DNA from: Parietaria judaica
Lineage: Eukaryota > Streptophyta > Magnoliopsida > Rosales > Urticaceae
Reading direction: 5' to 3'
Length of the DNA stretch: 64,000 nucleotides
NCBI GenBank assembly: GCA_954871525.1
Contig: OX940864.1
Coordinates: 29,072,001 to 29,136,000 of the forward strand
In this document: positions 1 to 10,070 of the stretch, piece by piece
How the letters are laid out: the number at the start of each line of letters is the position of its first letter
How positions within the stretch are numbered: position 1 is the stretch's first letter
Translations under genes and position numbers: made by a program
The notes under the pieces: generated by a model
What the model was told of the DNA's origin: nothing
Databases searched by the model: none
The model's input: only the letters and a program-made list of their open reading frames with translations

Positions 1-1897
1 AGAAAAATCTTTAAACCGATCTAATGGATCAAATTAGTTTAGGATAAAATAAAATATAAAAAGATTTATTAAAAATAATTTCGATTTTATCCTTAACTTA
101 TAATTCGAAAATTATATAAATATATATAATTAATTAATTTTCAATCCGACAGTAAAGATTAAATCTTAGACCGATCCAACGGATATAATTAATTAACCAA
201 ATTCGAAAAATGAAACTTGGTCACCAAGTTATTAAATTCGAACTTATCAATATCCTAATCCAACGGTTGATATTAAATCATAACCGATCCAATTGATTAA
301 ATTGATTTTAGGGATTTGCCAAGATACCAAAACATTTGGTACTTATGCCGCAAATATGGAAAGACCAAATCATGTTATTCGAATTGGCTAGGGTTTCATA
401 CTATGAAACCCTAATTCGAATTTACACATATAAATATATATTTTTATTTATTAATATAAATCTATTAATTATTAATTAATTATTAATAACATATTAATAA
501 TTAAATCCAAATAATTAAATTATATTAATATTTCCTGATCTCAATATCACACATTAAAATGTCATGGTGCCAGACCATCATTTAAATTCGTGACATGTGA
601 TTTAATTTCAAAGTTTATCGAACCGATCATAAACTTAGAAAATCCATAAATCACTAACCGTAAGTCGAAATGACTCGGTTCAAAAAGCAAAGTTGCTTAG
701 AATTTAATTTCCAACAACATGGGGCTGATAGAAAATCTAAATTCGAACTTTCTTTTATCAGTTAATTTCGTGTACCAAAATATGGTACTTTTGCCACGCT
801 AACGATAAAACTATCTGACGTCTGCCACAGACCTTTCAGTTTTATAAGTCAAGCCAAATGATTAAACATTATCCAGAATGTATTTTAATCACGTACGTAT
901 CATCCGTTACGGAGCTATCCTGGGGACCATGGACCCGTATCACTTAAGCTCCAACGAACTGCTAGTTGTTCGTCAAACCTCGAAGTGATTCCACTATAGA
1001 CCCGAGGCTGCACTCTTTAGTGATACGGTATATATTATTCCCTTTATAACAGCAGGGTGTCCATTGATACAATCAAATTCGCGTTATTGATCTTTCACTT
1101 GATGATCCACACACGAGCAGGCGGTTTCTACCGTTATGCCCCTCATTGCATTTTCATCCTTGGCTCAGTCAGTACTATTATGAGTAACCCACTTATGGTT
1201 TCGATTCATAAGTTGCGCACAGGTACCTCTCACTTCTCACCACCGACAATCAAGGGAATCATCATCACTCTGAAGAGAGCTGTGTGATGCCCATGTCTAT
1301 GACCAAGCTACCCTTACTGCAGACTATCATGTTCCCAAAATAATAGTGTTGGGAACAGCGGTAATATTTTGTGTTCTTTAACGCTTAAATCAAAGAACAA
1401 TCAAGCCAGCAGCTTGGACTCAAGATCACTCAGGACTTAGATCGAATATCCATTTGATCATCTACTAGTAACTCAACTCCAAGTTATCAGTGACGGTCTT
1501 ATATGATAACTTCCGGAGTTTAAGTCAGGTCCAGTCCAGTATGAAGACACTTCATACTTAATGCACTTCTAGTGAGTGTGACACACACAAAATCCAGAAT
1601 AGGATTGTCACTTAGTCACATTAATGACCTTATACGATTAATGGGCTCCCACCCAGTTGATCAGGTCACGGACATTTTAAGTTCATTTATTATGATTATT
1701 AATTCTTCCTCACATTGACTCTGTTGTGATAATAAATCATAATTGCATCCTTTATGAACTAAGGATCAAACATTCTATTTTACTCTACCAGAAACTATAA
1801 TAAGATTATCATAATAAGTATCATCTTTATTCAACGACTTGTCATAATCTTTTACAAATGGATAAAATATCTTGTTTAAGGACACATATGTCCAACA
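1..1897 (-). mobile_element. LTR-type repeat, copy A (minus strand, runs off window start)
   Basis: On the minus strand this begins TGTTGGACATATG at 1897. The reverse complement matches, with divergence, the plus-strand copy at 10071-12163 along its length: the start, the block near 1070-850, and the block near 700. The segment 1-200 is about 90% identical, inverted, to 9002-9200. The related copies end in CCAACA, complementary to the TGTTGG start, as expected for an LTR. I see no protein-coding content. It abuts and truncates the coding sequence that starts at 1898. The left end lies outside the window. Confidence 0.6.
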
Positions 1898-4800
1898 GCT
1901 CACCCCCCGAGAGGGCGGTTTCTCAAGTAAACGCCCCGTCGAGGATACTGGTGGCGAGCGGCGAACAAGAACGAGGACGGAGTCCGCTGCCCGCTCCTCG
2001 CCAGATACTTCCCGCTCCTCGAGGAGATCTCCTCGAGAAGAAAACTCTTCGTGCAAGCGCCCTGCCGAGGAAGTGTGTGATGCTTCCCCCGCGAAGAAGG
2101 CGAGAGTTCCCGACCCGACTCCTGAACTCGAAGATGCTGGTCCGTCTCGAGGAACAGCGGAGGGAGCCTCGGGCACCGTGCATGTCGAGGGCGTAGTGGG
2201 AATGCCGGGACTGGCGGCGGACGTACGCGCACGCCCCGCCAAGGACCCGCGGGAGAGACTGGAGTTAGATGACATCGAGCATCTGGTCGTCGCGCCGAAT
2301 GCTCCTCCCCCACCTCCGTTGGGGGCCGAAGACCCCATTCCTCTTTCTGCTCCGGGGGTCGCGACTCGGTCTTCCCCGTCATCGCCTTGGGGAATTCCCG
2401 ACGAAGCGACGCGGGACTCGGTCGCGGCCTCAATGCCTCCGACTCAGTCTTTGGTTGAAGAGACCAATGCTTTTAACGATGGAGATACGGGGCCTGTTGG
2501 CGAGGAAAGTGCTCCAGAACAGATCCTATTCGGGCCCGAGGAGGAACAACCCGGGGTGCACCCCGAGGTGAATCTCGCTGGCCCGAAGCTTCTCCCTGAC
2601 GCACCTGGCGTCGAGGCCCTCGAGGGCTCAGTGGTCCAGCCTTCTGCCAATCTCACCGGCGTCTCCAGCTCGCAAGCACCTCTTGTCACTCCTTCTAGCG
2701 CGTCACCTAAATCAATGGATGACTCGGCGCAACCTTCTGCTCCATCCCTTGACCCCGAGGAAGTCCCCGAGGAGGCACCTACCGGGTCGCCACGGGCCCA
2801 AGCCAACTTCCCAACCTTGCCGCCTCCGGGAGTACTTCCCGTGGTCGAAGCCTCTCACGGGCTCGTCGAGCCTTCCAGCGGTCCCGTGGGGAACTTGGAA
2901 CTGGTTGACCGCGTTGCCCGGGGGGTGGCCTTGTTGAGAGACGTGATTTCCTCCGTGCGGATATCCACCACTAGGGTAGAGAGAGAGAGAGCAGTGAGTT
3001 GTCGGCAGAACTCACGTTAGTCCGGGGACGGTTTGAGGCCTCCACCCGCGACGGGCAGAAGTTCCAAGAGCAGGTTGAGAAGCTTTCCTCGGAGCTTGAC
3101 GAAGCTAATTCCGCCTTGGAGTTGGAAGTTTTGTTGCGTCGGGCCGCCGAGGCTGAGCTCAACGAGGCCAAGTCCGCCTTGGAGTCCGAAAGCTCGTTGC
3201 GCCGGGCCGCTGAGGCTGAGCTCGCGGAACAGCAAAACTCTCGTGCTGTTAAGGAGTCGAGCCTCTCCGACAAGCTCTGGCTTCAGGCTGAATGCCTTGC
3301 TCAGATTGGCGAGGCCATCGGCGCATCGCCCGAACAGGAAGACCAGCTGGCGTTTCGGGTCAATGCCGTGTTGAGGAAGTTCGCCGAGGACTTAGAAGCC
3401 GCGCGAGCTGAGGCAGTCGAGGAGCGTCGCGGCCGAGAGCGCTTGTTCGAGGATGCCCAAGCCAAGCTGGAGCGCCTCTCGGTGAAGTATGATTTTCTCG
3501 ATCAATCAATCAACGCCCATCGCTTTGCCGCCGCGTATCATGCCAATATTGCCTTGGTTGAGAAATACCCCCTAACGGCACAAGCCGGGGGCCTCGACAC
3601 CCGCTTATCTTCATGGCGCGAAAGCCGTGATAAGCACCGGGCCGTGGTCAAAGAACTGGACAAGAAGTCCGCCCAGAATCCTGGCTCTCCTCCGCTCTTT
3701 CCCTGCAAGCCGGCGGCCTCGGACTGTCGGAGACTTGAAGCCCTTGCCTCGGAAGGGGCCGCCCTCGGGTCTGCATCGCGCGACCGGTCCGGCTCGAGCA
3801 CCGAGACCCCGGCGCTCCCGGAGCCCACGGTATAGGACGTTTTCTTAGAGCTTCCCTTTCAATTTCCCCTTTCTCGGGTGATGAACTCCCGCATTTTGTG
3901 GCTCGTTCTGTAATTCACTGTAATCCAAGCATAATTATCATACGAATGAAAGAAATCTTTCTCGGGTTACCCTTTCTTTTTATCGTCAAGCTTTTTCCCG
4001 CTATCGCCCTTGTATACTTGTCTTTCCCTTATCCCTTCTCTTATCGGGCCTCTTTATTGTTTCTTCCGTATCCCCACTCTCTCTTTTTCTTCGCAGGCCA
4101 GAGGTGGTCTCGTTGCACTATGCCCCGACACCTCTTTCCCCAGCTATGGAGGAGGGTACCAGAGGGTCGGAGAACCTGTGCTTGCTCTTGCTCCGGCGAA
4201 GACTCTGCCGGGAAACGAAGACATTCTCTCCGGGACTGCAGAGGCTAAGATCGCCGAGAGTAGGACCGAGCGCGATGAATACAGACGTCTCCTCGCCATT
4301 GCCGAAGAATCCCTCCTCGAGGAGCGACATCGTTATCAGCGGTGCGAGGACACTCTCTCGGCACAGCTCCGGCAAAAGAATGAGTACTTCAACCGTATCG
4401 CCGATGCCATAAACCTGTCGCCCGGTCGGGAGGAGCAAATATCCTTCCATGTCAAGGCTGCGCTGAGGAAGCTCGCCAAGGATCGTGACGGAGCCAGGGG
4501 TTGGGCAGTAGAGGAGGAATTTTCCCGCTTACGCCTCTATCACCAAGCGGTTGACAAGCTGAAGCGCGCTTCCGAGAGATTCGGTGTACTCGAGGGGATT
4601 GCTCGTATTCAGCGCCTGCTGGGCGGCATGCTCTCGAATATCAAACTCGTCGAGGGATTACCTTCCCGCTCGACTGTTGGTGAGCTTCGAGCCAAACTGC
4701 CAAGGTGGCGCAAGCTGGAACAGGAATACCTGGCTGATTTGGCCAAGCTGGAGAGAAAAATCTCCGGTGCTCCAAACTCTCCTCTGCTTTCTCCTTGTCT

Positions 4801-5159
4801 CCCCCCAGGCGTCGCTAGGGCGCGCTCGCTGGGTTTTGACATTCCTCCCTCCTCGTCGAGTATGGTATGAGGTAGCTTAGTATAAATAATTTATAGTTTT
4901 ACCTCTTCCTTCTGGGGCTGATCTTTTACTTTTGGTTCCTCCTTTGTAGGCCGATAGTAGGGCTGATGCGAACCTAGCAAGAGCTTCCTCGAGTAAGCCC
5001 CCAGGACATCCTGCCGATGATCCTGCTTGCCTAATTGTGGACGACGTCATTCGCCGATGCTGCGATGTTATCATTGAAGAATGTGCCGACGCGGTCCTGG
5101 GTCAAGATTCCCTTGATGATGGTGTTGGGCCGGGGAATCGGTCCCTGCGAGAGTTATAG
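1898..5159 (+). pseudogene. Antisense coiled-coil gene of a gypsy-type element, 5'-truncated and frameshifted
   Basis: Proposed exons: 1898-~2990, ~2991-3829, 4097-4864 and 4950-5159. Donors GTATAG (3830) and GTATGA (4865) pair with acceptors TTCGCAG (4096) and TTTGTAG (4949); all joins are in phase 0 and the last exon ends in TAG. The first part (~360 aa) is low-complexity and acidic, rich in Pro, Ser and Glu. Exons 2 and 3 encode Ala/Glu/Arg-rich coiled coils that are copies of each other. The type resembles plant proteins annotated 'putative gypsy type transposon', whose N-terminal domain would lie upstream; here that part is cut off by the LTR at 1-1897. The frame breaks inside a GA microsatellite (about 2978-2991), so the copy cannot make the full product. 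Codon use is GC-rich, unlike its flanks. I do not know the molecular function. Confidence 0.6.
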
Positions 5160-5269
5160 GATGTATATGCACTTGGGCTGCGGACGATGGGTTGTAAATA
5201 ATGATACCCTATGTTTCGTACTTTTGAATCCAACGAGCATATGATGATGATATAAATATATATTTTTTT

Positions 5270-6450
5270 TCTTATATATGAGTTTGCTCGGGATCTTAGA
5301 ATTTTGTACGGGCTTGCCCGGCGTCTTTGGTCGTAAAAATATAATTTTTCTTTGCTCCGCACTCTCGCCGGCTCGGGCTTGCTCGGCGCCCTTAGCCGTT
5401 AAGATATAATTTTTCTTTGCTCAGCACTCTCGCCGGCTTGGGCTTGCTCGGCGCCCTTAGCCGTAAGTTTTGTATATATATATATATTTGCTCAGCGCTC
5501 TCGCCATACCTCTTTTCCTTGGTACTCTCGCCGTAATTGTCTCTTGCGGGTATCACTAGGTTTCATCGGGTACGAGCCGACTAATTTCCTGGACCCCATA
5601 GGCACTCTCGCCTTATTTGTCTCTCGTTGGCATCGATAGGTTTCGTCGGGTACGAGCCGACTAATTCCCAGGACCCCATAGGCACTCTCGCCTTGTACAT
5701 TTCCTCGACACTCTCGCCGGCCCGGGCTTGCTCGGCGCCCTTAGCCGTATATGGATCTCGACATGTTTTGCCGGACCGGGTTTGCTCGGCACCCTTAGCC
5801 GTATATGGATCTCGACATGTTTTGCCGGACCGGGTTTGCTCGGCACCCTTAGCCGTATATATGGATCTCGACATGTTTTGCCGGACCGGGTTTGCTCGGC
5901 ACCCTTAGCCGTATATGGATCTCAACATGTTTTGCCGGACCGGGTTTGCTCGGCACCCTTAGCCGTATATATGTAAATTTGTATATATATTATTTATCAT
6001 CATATTGTATGTGTATATGTATATATCCTAATTCCCAGGACCCCGTAGCACTCTCGCCTTAGTTGTCTCTTGCGGGTATCGCTAGGTTTCGTCGGGTACG
6101 AGCCGACTAGTTCCCAGGACCCCATAGGCACTCTCGCCTTGATTGTCACTTCCTCGGCACTCTCGCCGGCCTGGGCTTGCTCGGCTCCCTTAGCCGTATA
6201 TGGATCTCGACATGTTTTGCCGGACCGGGTTTGCTCGGCACCCTTAACCGTATATGGATCTCGACATGTTTTGCCGGACCGGGCTTGCTCGGCACCCTTA
6301 GCCGTATATGGATCTCGACATGTTTTGCCGGACCGGGTTTGCTCGGCACCTTTAGCCGTATATATATTATTTATTATTATATTACATATATATATTATAA
6401 TTTTCTCGGCACTCTCGCCGGATCGGGCTTGCTCGGCACCCTTAGCCGTT
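5270..6450. repeat. Mosaic tandem repeats inside the gypsy-like element
   Basis: Three related unit types alternate. One is ~53-55 bp (starting GGATCTCGACATG, containing GCCGGACCGGG and CTCGGCACCCTTAGCCGTATAT), with about four copies at 5750-5970 and three at 6198-6360. One is ~65-70 bp, based on TTTGCTCGGC..CTTAGCCGTAA plus an AT-rich spacer, at 5278-5480 and 6400-6450. One contains TCGGGTACGAGCCGACTA..AGGACCCCATAG, at 5564-5690 and 6087-6140. Units share the core 'CTCGGCRCYCTTAGCCGT'. Long open frames here are by-products of the repeat, not genes. Confidence 0.85.
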
Positions 6451-6725
6451 TTTTTTTTTTTGAATATGAATATTGCGAGATATTTTCCCTCCTATTTGGT
6501 ACTATCACCGAGCAGAGTTGCACACACACTTTTGCCAACTTATAATTCTGCTCATTCCTTAATAAATAAATGAAAAAAGAAAAAGAAAACATACATACAT
6601 AGACACTAAAAACCCAAAACAAACCCACACAAACTTCTATCATCTACTATTATCAACCCAGGCTAAAAAGTAGCCATCTCCAACCCTCCCTTTGAGCCGA
6701 GCAGCGTATGAGCCTTACTCCGGGC

Positions 6726-7700
6726 TTAATCCTCCTCGACGATCGAGCAGGCTGACGACACGATTTTCTCCAGAAAGTTTCCGCTGGGGCGACCGAAGTT
6801 ACATTCCGGGCAGAGGTCGGCCAAAGCACGCCCATCTCGGCGTCGGCCAAAACACGGTAGGCGGGTGGAGTTTCCTGCTCGTATCCTCGTTGGCTTCTCG
6901 TAGACCAAGACGTTCCTGCTGCACCTCCTGCAGAACTCCATGTCGAGCAGACTACCGCGTGGGGCGGGCGCCTGTTGCTCGAGATAGTCGGCTGGATTAT
7001 CTGCCGCGAGCAGTGGGGGAAGGTCCTCAAGTCTGACCCTGGTCCCCTTCCCGAGAATAAACCCCTCGAAACTGGGAAATAGCCTGTTGACCCTCAGGAA
7101 CTTTATCCCGTGCTTGATGGTGGACAGGTTGTTGACCACGTCGTCTAAGGTGATTCGGTGGCAGAGTGGCAGGCATAACTTTATGAGAGTCGGGTTGTCC
7201 TGCATAATTGTCTTTACCGCGGCGTTGGTGACCTCGTAGCACCCATCCAGAGTCAAGGTCTCCATCTTCCCTTGAGACCTCCTCGCCAGCCTCAGGAGAT
7301 CCTCGTTTTCGATCCACTCGCTCAACGGGTTGTAGATGCTGAGGTTGCGCCACAGAAGGCTGTACCCTCGAACCTCGTCGCGTAACGTCGTGCACACCAT
7401 CTCCACCGCGAGGAGTTCCTCGGGCATAAGATACAGCAGGACCAGTTCCAATGCGGGGTGTGGTTCACCTGGGATTCTCGGCTCCTCCTGATCCCGTTGG
7501 CTCTCCGTGGTGTCCTCCTCCATTGGACACGGCTCGCTGCTTTCCGGCCATTCCTCGTTCTTCCAGAAGTCCGTCATCTCATGATCATCTCCTCCCCGTG
7601 CCCCCTTTGCGTCTTCCTTGGGCCATCCCCAATCTTCATCCACGATCATCTCTGACTCGTTTGTGTGGCTTTGGCCAGTAAATCCCTCCCTGAGCGCCAT
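6726..7700 (-). CDS. F-box protein, SKIP14-like (324 aa), carried by a gypsy-like element
   Basis: Intronless ORF starting at ATG 7700. Residues 1-75 are acidic and variable. Around 80-125 is an F-box-like stretch (PHPALELVLLYLMPEELLAV, then a conserved VCTTLRDEV and a Trp). Residues ~130-205 are leucine-rich-repeat-like (LTLDGCYEVTNAAVKTIM and LCLPLCHRIT). The C-terminus has Cys pairs (CRRC at about 257-260, CPEC later) and resembles the zinc-binding tail of SKIP14-type F-box proteins. Plant F-box proteins are substrate adaptors of SCF ubiquitin ligases. It lies sense to, and ~500 bases downstream of, a gypsy LTR and PBS in the place where gag would be expected. Lack of introns and this position suggest retro-capture of a host mRNA. 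Alternative: a host gene that the element landed beside. Expression is unknown. Confidence 0.6.
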   Translation of the reverse strand: MALREGFTGQSHTNESEMIVDEDWGWPKEDAKGARGGDDHEMTDFWKNEEWPESSEPCPMEEDTTESQRDQEEPRIPGEPHPALELVLLYLMPEELLAVEMVCTTLRDEVRGYSLLWRNLSIYNPLSEWIENEDLLRLARRSQGKMETLTLDGCYEVTNAAVKTIMQDNPTLIKLCLPLCHRITLDDVVNNLSTIKHGIKFLRVNRLFPSFEGFILGKGTRVRLEDLPPLLAADNPADYLEQQAPAPRGSLLDMEFCRRCSRNVLVYEKPTRIRAGNSTRLPCFGRRRDGRALADLCPECNFGRPSGNFLEKIVSSACSIVEED

Positions 7701-8201
7701 CTTCTCTTCGTATGCTTTCTCCGCCTGTATCGCGAAAACACTAGCAAATACTGGTTTCGGAGTAAGAAAGGAACTTTTATTTCCTGGGTGGAGAGATTGG
7801 TACTTATCTGGGAGTTAACCGAGTTGGTTTTTACTTCCGCAAACTTGTTCTTCATGATCCTTTCCAAACTTCCCATTTTATAACCGTTGATTGTTTCGCA
7901 CGTAACTCTTCGTATTCTCTGTTTCGATGTCACTTCACAACGCTTCGGGAGTCGCTCCGATTCATTGATACGTGTGCGCTTCCTTTTCTGATTAACCGTC
8001 TATCAGTCGGCCTCTCTTAAATGCAAGGAGTCTGTACGTCTCCCCTTCTTACGTCACTCCTGCCCCTTGAGTTGCCTCCTTATGCTCTGCTCGCTATTTT
8101 CGCGCGCTCAGCCATCGCCTCGAGCACGTTGCTGATGGCGGCGTCGTTTGATAACGTCATGCTCCTCCAAATTCCTGGCTGTCAGTTAGAAAGAAAACAA
8201 A
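7701..8201 (-). other. Leader between PBS and F-box ORF
   Basis: About 500 bases with no long ORF on the minus strand. It joins the primer-binding site to the F-box start codon and would be the 5' untranslated leader of the element transcript. I see no gag start in it. Confidence 0.5.
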
Positions 8202-8221
8202 GCCCCTCGGTGGGCGCCAAA
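8202..8221 (-). other. Gypsy-type primer-binding site
   Basis: On the minus strand, two bases after the LTR end (CTCTACA), the sequence reads TTTGGCGCCCACCGAGGGG. This closely matches the tRNA-complementary PBS motif (TTTGGCGCCCACCGTGGGG) of plant Ty3/gypsy elements. It fixes the orientation of the element as minus and marks 8223 as the LTR boundary. Confidence 0.8.
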
Positions 8222-8222
8222 C

Positions 8223-9001
8223 TGTAGAGGGCGATTTTCACCGCCCTTTTCCAGTCACAAAGATAATCACCAAATAACAAATAAACTACAACAATTGATG
8301 AATATCTCTGTTTTATTATATTTTCCGAAATGAGCTCGGTTTTCTTCCGTTGAATAGCTGGACAGATGAAGGATCATGAGCCTAAAGTTTTCTCTGTTTC
8401 CTTAGCCTTTTCTATTACAAGAATTCCTTTTTCTCTTTCCGGGCCTTTTTTCTCTATTTTTCCCAACCCTTACAAATGAGGCTTATCTTGCCTTTTATAG
8501 AGTTGACAATGCTTTCCCCTCGCATCTTTCCCGCCTTTTTTCCTCTTTAATCATTCGCTTTCTGGCGTGATTTGAGGGCAACATGGTTAATCCCTGCTTT
8601 ATGTCACTTCCGAGCAGGCTGCCGTTATGGGTAGGTGCGCCTCATTAAATTCATATCCCGTCAGCTGTCATTCGGCCCTGCAAGCCTCGTTGCTAGTGTT
8701 TCTTATCGAGTGAGTAGGTCGGCCTCATTAAATGCACATCTCGTCAATGGTCATTCGGCCCTGCACAATCATCATGACGAAATTCCTCGTCGAGTGCGAT
8801 GGGACGCTTCATCGCAGCTTGCTTTCATGTGGCTGCGTCTCCTCGCGGATGAGCCTCTCGGGGGTATTCTTCCTCGGGGATGTTCCTCCTCGGGGATAAT
8901 CCCCCTCGGGTGATGAACTTCCTCGCCTCCCCTCATGTCGTTTATGGACAAAACGACACGAGTTGTGTTGAGGATGGATTTGACCAAATCCGACCTTAAC
9001 A
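8223..9001 (-). mobile_element. 5' LTR of the gypsy-like element (779 bp)
   Basis: On the minus strand it begins TGTTAAGG (9001) and ends CCCTCTACA (8223), the TG..CA ends expected of an LTR. It is followed directly by a PBS. A TATA box lies at 8499-8493. The partner 3' LTR is not in the window, so insertion age cannot be estimated. Confidence 0.75.
8493..8499 (-). promoter_or_regulatory. TATA box of the gypsy-like LTR
   Basis: Minus strand reads CTCTATAAAAGGCAAG. It sits about 275 bases from the LTR 3' end, which suits a U3 promoter; transcription would start about 30 bases on and run into the F-box leader. Confidence 0.5.
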
Positions 9002-10038
9002 GTTAATTAATTATATCCGTTAGATCGGTCTAAGATTTAATCTTTACCGTTGGATTGAAAATTAATTAATTATATATATATTTATATTATTTTCGAATTA
9101 TGGTTTATGGATAAATTCGAAATTGTTTTTATTAAATCTTTTAATATTTGATTTTATCCTAAACTAATTTGATCCATTAGATCGGTTTAAAGATTTATCT
9201 CAACCGTTGGATCTAGATAATGATAATTCGAATTTTAATATATATATATATAGATAATTCGAATTTATAAAGATAAGAAGATAAGATTGGATTTTTTATT
9301 TTATCCAAATCTTTCTTATTTAATTAAATCCCTAATTAATTATATCCATTGGATTTAGATAAGATTAAATCTGGACCATTGGATTGAGATAATTAATTAT
9401 ATTTAATATATGAAATTCGAAAATTAGGGAGGGAATTTCTCAAATTCGGTTACGGTTTGAGCCTATAAATAGGAGGGTCATTCTACACATTTTACACACA
9501 TTTCCCCAGAGAGAAATTCGAACTCTCCCTCTCCCTCAGGGTCTGCGAATTTTCTCTCTGATCTCTCTTTTCTGGTTCGGCTTAGGAGACTATTTCTCCG
9601 GAAGCTTAAAAAGAACCATCAGTTAAAATTTTGCGACGGAGTCCTGCCGGCGAAGCCCACGCTTCGGTACGAGGATTCCAGGAGAATATCCTGAAAGATC
9701 ACGGGAGTTTCCCTCAGCACCGGCGGAGCCCTGCCCGATTCAGAACGCACAGCCGGAAGTCGTCAATAGAGGTACGGCCTTATGCATTGGGTTAATAAAT
9801 GCAACCATTTACTGCTTTCTATTTATTTCCTATTATGACTAGATTATTAATAATGATTTATGAATATTAAATTACATAATATTTATCAGATCTTGTTAAA
9901 TGGTTATTATCCGATATCCGGACCGTTGGACGGATAACAAGTTATTCCGCTTTAAATTAATTTTTTAAATGTTACCAGGACGGTTCGGAGGTTCAATTCG
10001 TGATAATTTTCATGGAATCCGAGACGTGATTTCCAACA
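9002..10038 (+). mobile_element. LTR-type repeat, copy B (3' half, plus strand)
   Basis: Starts at the junction with the gypsy LTR at 9001 and ends GATTTCCAACA at 10038. Bases 9002-9200 are an inverted match to 200-1. A TATA box (CCTATAAATAGGAGG) lies near 9462, then a pyrimidine-rich 5'UTR-like segment, giving a U3-R-U5 layout. The 5' half of the repeat is missing at the junction. No ORF of note. Confidence 0.55.
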
Positions 10039-10070
10039 GGAAGCACGTACTTACATCCCTATTAAACTTG

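Larger units (their letters stand above)
1898..9001 (-). mobile_element. Non-autonomous Ty3/gypsy-like element, 5' part (chimeric)
   Basis: Read on the minus strand, the order is: a 779-bp LTR (9001-8223), a primer-binding site, a ~500-base leader, a sense F-box ORF (7700-6726), GC-rich tandem repeats (about 6450-5270), then a spliced gene in antisense (plus strand, 1898-5159). The far end is cut off by the LTR-type repeat at 1-1897. No gag, protease, RT or integrase ORF is visible. In plants, tandem repeats plus an antisense gene in the 3' internal region are known for Tat-lineage gypsy elements such as Ogre and Grande. I infer a Tat-like non-autonomous relative; lineage cannot be proven without pol. 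Confidence 0.6.

Noticed and set aside
1775..2433. Minus-strand ORFs over the antisense gene
   Set aside because: GC-rich shadow frames with no conservation pattern.
5750..6360. Regular ~53-bp repeats resembling a CRISPR array
   Set aside because: Units are head-to-tail with no unique spacers, in eukaryotic DNA inside a retroelement.
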